From Prosopocoilus inquinatus (lineage: Eukaryota; Arthropoda; Insecta; Coleoptera; Lucanidae): a stretch of DNA of 64,000 bases. Below, one piece after another: positions 60,501-64,000 of the stretch. Location: assembly GCA_036172665.1 (NCBI GenBank), contig CM069873.1, positions 34,276,001 to 34,340,000 on the forward strand, given 5' to 3'. Below the pieces are notes generated by a model. It did not search any database. It was not told the DNA's origin and was given only the letters and a program-made list of their open reading frames with translations. Numbering within the stretch: position 1 is the stretch's first letter; each line of letters opens with the position of its first letter. Position numbers and translations under genes: made by a program.

Positions 60501-63500
60501 ACTGGAGTCAATCCAAACGTCAAATAACATGATAGATGAGTAAGGATCAATTAGATACATCACAGGAACAACGCTAATGCGTGTTGTTTCGATTAAAACT
60601 ATTTCCAGCTTCTGCTGCGTCCGAAAACTTTGTATCTCACATCAGAGTTACTGGAGTCCATCGAGACGCCAAATAACATGATAGATGAGTAAGGATCGAT
60701 TAGATACATCACAGGAACAACGCTAATACGTTTTGTTTCGTTCAAAACTATTTCCAGCTTCTGCTGCGTCCGAGAACGTTGTATCTCACATCAGAGCTAC
60801 TGGAGTCCATCCAAACGTCAAATAACATGATAGATGAGTAAGGACCAATTAGATACAGCACAGAAACAACGCTAATGCGTGTTGTTTCGTTTTAAACTAT
60901 TTCTAGCTTCGGCTGCGTCCGAGAACTTCGTATCTCACATCAAAGTTACTGGAGTCCATCGAAACGCCAAATAACATGATAGATGAGTAAGGATCGATTA
61001 GATACATCACAGGAACAACGCTAATACGTGTTGTTTCGTTTAAAACTATTTCCAGCTCCTGCTGCGTCCAAAAACTTCGTATCTCACATCAGAGTTACTA
61101 GAGTCCATCGAAACGTCAAATAACATGATAGATGAGTAAGGATCCATTAGATACATCACAGGAACAACGCTAATGCGTGTTGTTTCATTTAAAACTATTT
61201 CCAGCTTCTGCTGCGTCCGAAAACTTTGTACCTCACATCAGAGTTACTGGAGTCCATCCAAACGTCAAATAACATGATAGATGCGTAAGGATCGATTAGA
61301 TATATCACAGGAACAACGCTAGTACGTGTTGTTTCATTTAAAACTATTTCCAACTTCAGCTGCGTCCGAGAACTTCGTATCTCACATCAAAGTTTCTGGA
61401 GTCCATCGAAACGCCAAATAACATGATAGATGAGTAAGGATCGATTAGATACATCACAGGAACAACGCTAATGCGTGTTGTTTCGTTTAAAACTATTTCC
61501 AGCTTCTGCTGCGTCCGAGAACTTTGTATCTCACATCATAGTTACTGGAGTCCATTCAAACGTCAAATAACATGATAGATGAGTAAGGATCGATTAGATA
61601 CATCACAGGAACAACGGTAATGCGTGTTGTTTCGTTTAAAACTATTTCCAGCTTCTGCTGCGTCCGTAAACTTTGTATCTCACATCAGAGTTACTGTAGT
61701 CCATCCAAACGTCAAATATAATGATAGATGAGTAAGGATCGATTATATACATCACAGGAACAACGCTAATGCGTGTTGTTTCGTTTAAAACTATTTCCAG
61801 CTTCTGCTGCGTCCGAAAACTTTGTATCTCACATCAGAGTTATTTGAGTCCATCGAAACGTCAAATAACATAGTAGCTAAGTAAGGATCGATTAAATACA
61901 TCACAGGAACAACGCTAATACGTGTTGTTTCGTTCAAAACTATTTCCAGCTTCTGCTGCGTCCGAAAACTTTGTATCTCACATCAGAGTTACTGGAGTCC
62001 ATCGAAACGTCAAATAACATGACAGATAAGTAAGGATCAATTAGATACCGCACAGAAACAACGCTAATGCGTGTTGTTTCGTTTTAAACTATTTCTAGCT
62101 TCGGCTGCGTCCGAGAACTTCGTATCTCACATCAAAGTTACTGGAGTCCATCGAAACGCCAAATAACATGATAGATGAGTAAGGATCGATTAGATACATC
62201 ACAGGAACAACGCTAATACGTGTTGTTTCGTTCAAAACTATTTCCAGCTTCTGCTGCGTCCGAGAACTTTGTATCTCACATCAGAGTTACTGGAGTCCAT
62301 TCAAACGTCAAATAACATGATAGATGAGTAAGGATCGATTAGATACATCACAGGAACAACGCTAATGCGTGTTGTTTCGTTTAAAACTATTTCCAGCTCC
62401 TGCTGGGTCCGAAAATTTCGTATCTCACATTAGAGTTACTGGAGTCCATCGAAACGTCAAATAACATGATAGATGAGTAAGGATCGATTAGATACATCAC
62501 AGGAACAACGCTAATGTGTGTTGTTTCGTTTAAAACATTTTCCAGCTTCTGCTGCGTCCGAAAATTTTGTATCTCACATCAGAGTTACTGGAGTCCATCT
62601 AAACGTCAAATAACATGATAGATAAGTAAGGATCGATTAGATACATCACAGGAACAACGCTAATACGTGTTGTTTCGTTCAAAACTATTTCCAGCTTCTG
62701 CTGCGTCCGAGAACTTTGTATCTCACATCAGAGTTACTGGATTCCATCCAAACGTCAAATAACATGATAGATGAGTAAGGATCGATTAGATACATCACAG
62801 GAACAACGCTAATACGTGTTGTTTCGTTTAAAACTATTTCCAGCTCCTGCTGCGTCCAAAAACTTCGTATCTCACATCAGAGTTACTAGAGTCCATCGAA
62901 ACGTCAAATAACATGATAGATCAGTAAGGATCGATTAGATACATCACAGAAACAACGCTAATGCGTGTTGTTTCGTTTAAAACTATTTCCAGCTTCTGCT
63001 GCGTCCGAAAATTTCGTATCTCACATTAGAGTTACTGGAGTCCATCGAAACGTCAAATAACATGATAGATGAGTAAGGATCGATTAGATACATCACAGGA
63101 ACAACGCTAATATGTGTTGTTTCGTTTAAAACTATTTCCACCTTCTGCTGCGCCCGAAAATTTCGTATCTCACATTAGAGTTACTGGAGTCCATCGAAAC
63201 GTCAAATAACATGATAGATGAGTAAGGATCGATTAGATACATTACAGGAACAACGCTAATGCGTGTTGTTTCGTTTAAAACTATTTCCAGCTTCTGCTGC
63301 GTCCGAAAATTTCGTATCTCACATTATAGTTACTGGAGTCCATCGAAACGTCAAATAACATAGTAGCTAAGTAAGGATCTATTAGATACATCACAGGAAC
63401 AACGCTAATACGTGTTGCTTCGTTTAAAACTATTTCCAGGTCCTGCTGCGCCCAAAAACTTCGTATCTCACATCAGAGTTACTAGAGTCCATCGATACGT

Positions 63501-64000
63501 CAAATGACATGATAAATAAATAAGGATCGATTAGATACATCACAGGAACAACGCTAATACGTGTTGTTTCGTTTAAAACTATTTCCAGCTCCTGCTGCGT
63601 CCAAAAACTTCGTATCTCACCTCAGAGTTACTAGAGTGCATCGAAACGTCAAATAACATGATAGATAAATAAGGATCGATTAGATACATCACAGGAACAA
63701 CGCTAATGCGTGTTGTTTCGTTTAAAACTATTTCCAGCTTCTGCTGCGTCCGAAAATTTCGTATCTCACATTAGAGTTACTGGAGTCCATCGAAACGTCA
63801 AATAACATAGTAGCTAAGTAAGGATCTATTAGAAACATCACAGGAACAACGCTAATACGTGTTGCTTCGTTTAAAACTATTTCCAGGTCCTGCTGCGCCC
63901 AAAAACTTCGTATCTCACATCAGAGTTACTAGAGTCCATCGATACGTCAAATAACATGATAAATAAATAAGGATCGATTAGATACATCACAGGAACAACG
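27529..64000 (+). repeat. 149-bp satellite array, right arm
   Basis: The same monomer family and orientation as the left arm. It starts mid-monomer at AGCTTCTGCTGC (phase 59). Monomer starts at 27620 and 63976 are 36356 bp apart, exactly 244 x 149, so there is no net length change over 244 units. Arm-specific variants include CGTCCGAAACC, TACGTTTTGTTTCG, CCAGGTCCTGCTGCGCCC, GATTCTGCTACGATCG and GATACAGCACAGAAAC, none of which I see in the left arm. The left-arm 147-bp monomer and the AAAAGTATTTCC variant are not seen here. The array continues beyond the window. Confidence 0.98.
33880..62600 (+). repeat. Very long higher-order repeats (72-, 74- and 75-monomer spacing)
   Basis: Rare variants repeat at exact multiples of 149. 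ATACCGCACA lies at 40291, 51019 (72 units later) and 62045 (74 units later). GATGCG lies at 39526, 43996 (30), 50254 (42) and 61280 (74). CATCACATTA lies at 34781 and 45509 (72). The CATTTTCCAG form lies at 36759, 40782 (27), 47487 (72 from 36759), 51510 (72 from 40782), 58662 (75 from 47487) and 62536 (74 from 51510). Paired 72-mer copies run about 33880-41790 with 44608-52520. Nested internal duplications (27 and 30 units) lie within them. Copies differ by scattered substitutions only, so amplification is recent. Confidence 0.85.

Noticed and set aside
1..64000. tRNA or rRNA genes
   Set aside because: No cloverleaf with the expected invariant bases and no rRNA-like stretch was noticed in the unique region, and the satellite shows neither A/B boxes nor rRNA sequence.

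Overview
The window is eukaryotic, most likely arthropod (insect). It is about 85% tandem satellite DNA with one 9.5 kb island of unique sequence. The insect reading rests on three things: an arthropod-style Polinton/Maverick gene set, very short introns (56 and 70 nt), and TATA plus initiator promoters. The species is not identifiable from the sequence alone.

Layout. Positions 1-17990 are a 149-bp satellite in head-to-tail order (about 120 monomers). Positions 17991-27528 are a truncated Polinton/Maverick (adintovirus-like) element. Positions 27529-64000 are the same satellite family in the same orientation (about 245 monomers) but with different monomer variants. Landmark arithmetic shows that the right arm has no net indel over 244 monomers (36356 bp). 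All length variation in the left arm is explained by eight copies of one 2-bp deletion. Both arms carry very long higher-order repeats: 12-, 13- and 25-mers on the left, and 30-, 42-, 72-, 74- and 75-mers on the right.

The element carries a 5'-truncated protein-primed DNA polymerase B on the plus strand. Convergent to it is a minus-strand block: packaging ATPase, a DUF8207-like protein with a coiled N-terminus, a 127-residue protein of unknown function, and a DDE integrase with a C-terminal chromodomain-like segment. The block has a TATA promoter at its head and no AATAAA until a palindromic signal shared with the polymerase, so it may be one transcription unit. Further right, a second minus-strand unit has its own TATA box, two tiny 5' leader exons, an unrecognised 562-residue Ser/Thr/Pro/Gln-rich protein and a small spliced Pro-rich gene. 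It ends at another palindromic AATAAA. I see no capsid, penton or maturation protease gene, and the left end of the element is lost.

Working together, polymerase, integrase and ATPase would replicate, insert and package a Polinton. This copy is defective, because the polymerase exonuclease region and the virion genes are missing. The remaining frames are all open, which suggests a fairly recent arrival in the array. The most unusual points are the leader-exon architecture, which could serve alternative splicing, the satellite regularity, and the fact that the element separates two different satellite domains.
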